The notes beneath the pieces were generated by a model. It had not been told where the DNA came from. It did no database searches and was given only the letters and a program-made list of their open reading frames with translations. Shown in pieces: positions 13,758 to 14,050 of a DNA stretch of 14,050 nucleotides. The translations under genes and the position numbers were made by a program. Numbering within the stretch: the stretch's first letter is position 1; each line of letters opens with the position of its first letter. Source of the DNA: Phycisphaerae bacterium (lineage in GTDB: Bacteria > Planctomycetota > Phycisphaerae > UBA1845 > Fen-1342); the NCBI GenBank assembly GCA_016935035.1, contig JAFGRR010000068.1:1-14050 (forward strand), read 5' to 3'.

Positions 13758-13918
13758 TAGGTGAAGGAAAGCGGCCCCGCAACACGTGGGCCGCGAGGGA
13801 AAGCGCGTGGAGACCCAGGCGGGTCACGTCTTGCCACGTGCCAGGTAGGGAGAGAGTTAACAACCATGTAAGAAGGGCCTGCGCGCGTGCGCCCAGTGGT
13901 GCAGCCGGAGGATGTGTC
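13758..13918 (+). other. Structured untranslated leader or small RNA candidate
   Basis: Between the promoter and the short ORF lie about 160 bases without a supported gene. They contain several perfect hairpins: GCGGCCC (13771-13777) with GGGCCGC (13788-13794); GACCC (13812-13816) with GGGTC (13821-13825), loop AGGC; CACGT (13825-13829) with ACGTG (13836-13840). GTGACC at 13750-13755 could alternatively pair with GGTCAC at 13822-13827. AAAGCG recurs after GGA/GGG at 13766-13772 and 13798-13804. No known riboswitch, RNase P, tmRNA or SRP core motif is recognisable. The preceding stretch 13629-13721 holds nothing I can name. Confidence 0.4.
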
Positions 13919-13981
13919 ATGGTCACGCGCCACGCCGACAGGAGTGTGATCTTGTTGAATGAAGTGATTGCGTACACATGA
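13919..13981 (+). CDS. Possible 20-codon leader peptide
   Basis: GGAGG (13907-13911), a perfect Shine-Dalgarno, ends seven bases before ATG 13919. The frame encodes 20 residues starting MVTRHADRSV and ending with a hydrophobic stretch and Thr, then TGA at 13979-13981. The TGA overlaps an ATG (13978-13980) of the next frame as ATGA, the usual arrangement for coupled translation. GCGCCAC at 13927-13933 inside this ORF pairs with GTGGCGC at 13986-13992 just after the next start codon. The peptide has no recognisable family. A chance ORF of this length is common; the ribosome site and overlap are what support it. Confidence 0.4.
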   Translation: MVTRHADRSVILLNEVIAYT

Positions 13982-14050
13982 TGTCGTGGCGCTCCCAATG
14001 GCAGGGAAGCCGCGCGTCGCGCCGCCACATTCATGACGGCGCACCGATGG
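13978..14050 (+). CDS. Possible start of a gene leaving the right edge, coupled to the short ORF
   Basis: Two consecutive ATGs (13978 and 13981) open a frame with no stop for the 24 codons to the window edge. The product begins MMSWRSQWQGSRASRRHI, rich in Arg, Ser and Trp, and is not recognisable. It overlaps the short ORF by four bases (ATGA) and has no ribosome site of its own. Its start lies within a predicted long hairpin (13927-13992), so translation may depend on the upstream ORF. With so few codons, chance is a real alternative. Confidence 0.25.
   Translation, partial: MMSWRSQWQGSRASRRHIHDGAPM

Noticed and set aside
13887..13896. GTGCGCCCAG, resembling the 5' end of some bacterial group II introns
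   Set aside because: A ten-base similarity from memory is weak. I found no domain V, no reverse transcriptase and no exon-binding pairing in the remaining 150 bases; the sequence to the right would decide it.
13729..14044. Two overlapping minus-strand frames of about 100 codons at the right edge
   Set aside because: Both occupy the same stretch in different frames, neither has a ribosome site or recognisable domain, and the plus strand there carries promoter and RNA-structure signals. I cannot fully exclude one being real.
13629..14050. Known structured RNAs (RNase P, tmRNA, SRP RNA, cobalamin, TPP or c-di-GMP riboswitches) in the tail
   Set aside because: CCCGCAAC and GAGGGAAAG resemble pieces of cobalamin-riboswitch and RNase P consensus, but the order and surrounding motifs do not fit any of them.

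Overview
The window looks like chromosomal DNA of a GC-rich, free-living bacterium. Several features suggest the Planctomycetes or a close relative: a short zinc-ribbon fused to a multi-pass membrane protein, weak or absent Shine-Dalgarno sites, an orphan CpaE/TadZ-type ATPase, a rhomboid with a DUF6576-like tail, and lone secreted proteins of unknown function. This placement is an inference from gene style; no rRNA or universal marker is present. I see no rRNA, tRNA, CRISPR array, insertion sequence or prophage gene.

Layout. (1) 1-3159, minus strand: queA, then a cobalamin-binding-type radical SAM protein of the TIGR03960 kind, then the first 66 codons of a membrane protein that runs off the left edge. 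Gaps are 56 and 45 bases, so this is probably one transcription unit. (2) 3263-4399, plus strand: a zinc-ribbon six-helix membrane protein, divergent from queA. (3) 4485-5711, minus: a CpaE/TadZ-like protein, convergent with the previous gene, with no other pilus genes nearby. (4) 5712-6048: the longest internal gap, AT-richer, with a palindromic GTGTAT repeat. (5) 6049-10757, minus: a rhomboid-fold membrane protein, a PAS-GAF-receiver signalling protein and an archaeal-type glycogen debranching enzyme in series. (6) 10891-13628, plus: a UbiD-family decarboxylase with a strong ribosome site, then a secreted protein of unknown function. (7) 13629-14050: no recognisable gene, but a good promoter, a strongly self-complementary leader, and a 20-codon ORF with a perfect Shine-Dalgarno whose stop overlaps the start of an ORF leaving the window.

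Three proteins look like enzyme folds that have lost catalytic residues. The CpaE-like ATPase lacks both Walker A lysines. The signalling protein has a histidine-kinase dimerisation motif with Ala where His should be and no ATPase domain. The rhomboid has Leu and Ser where the catalytic Ser and His would be. These, and the leader/short-ORF arrangement at the right edge, are the parts most worth a second look. Most other genes are ordinary housekeeping or metabolic genes.
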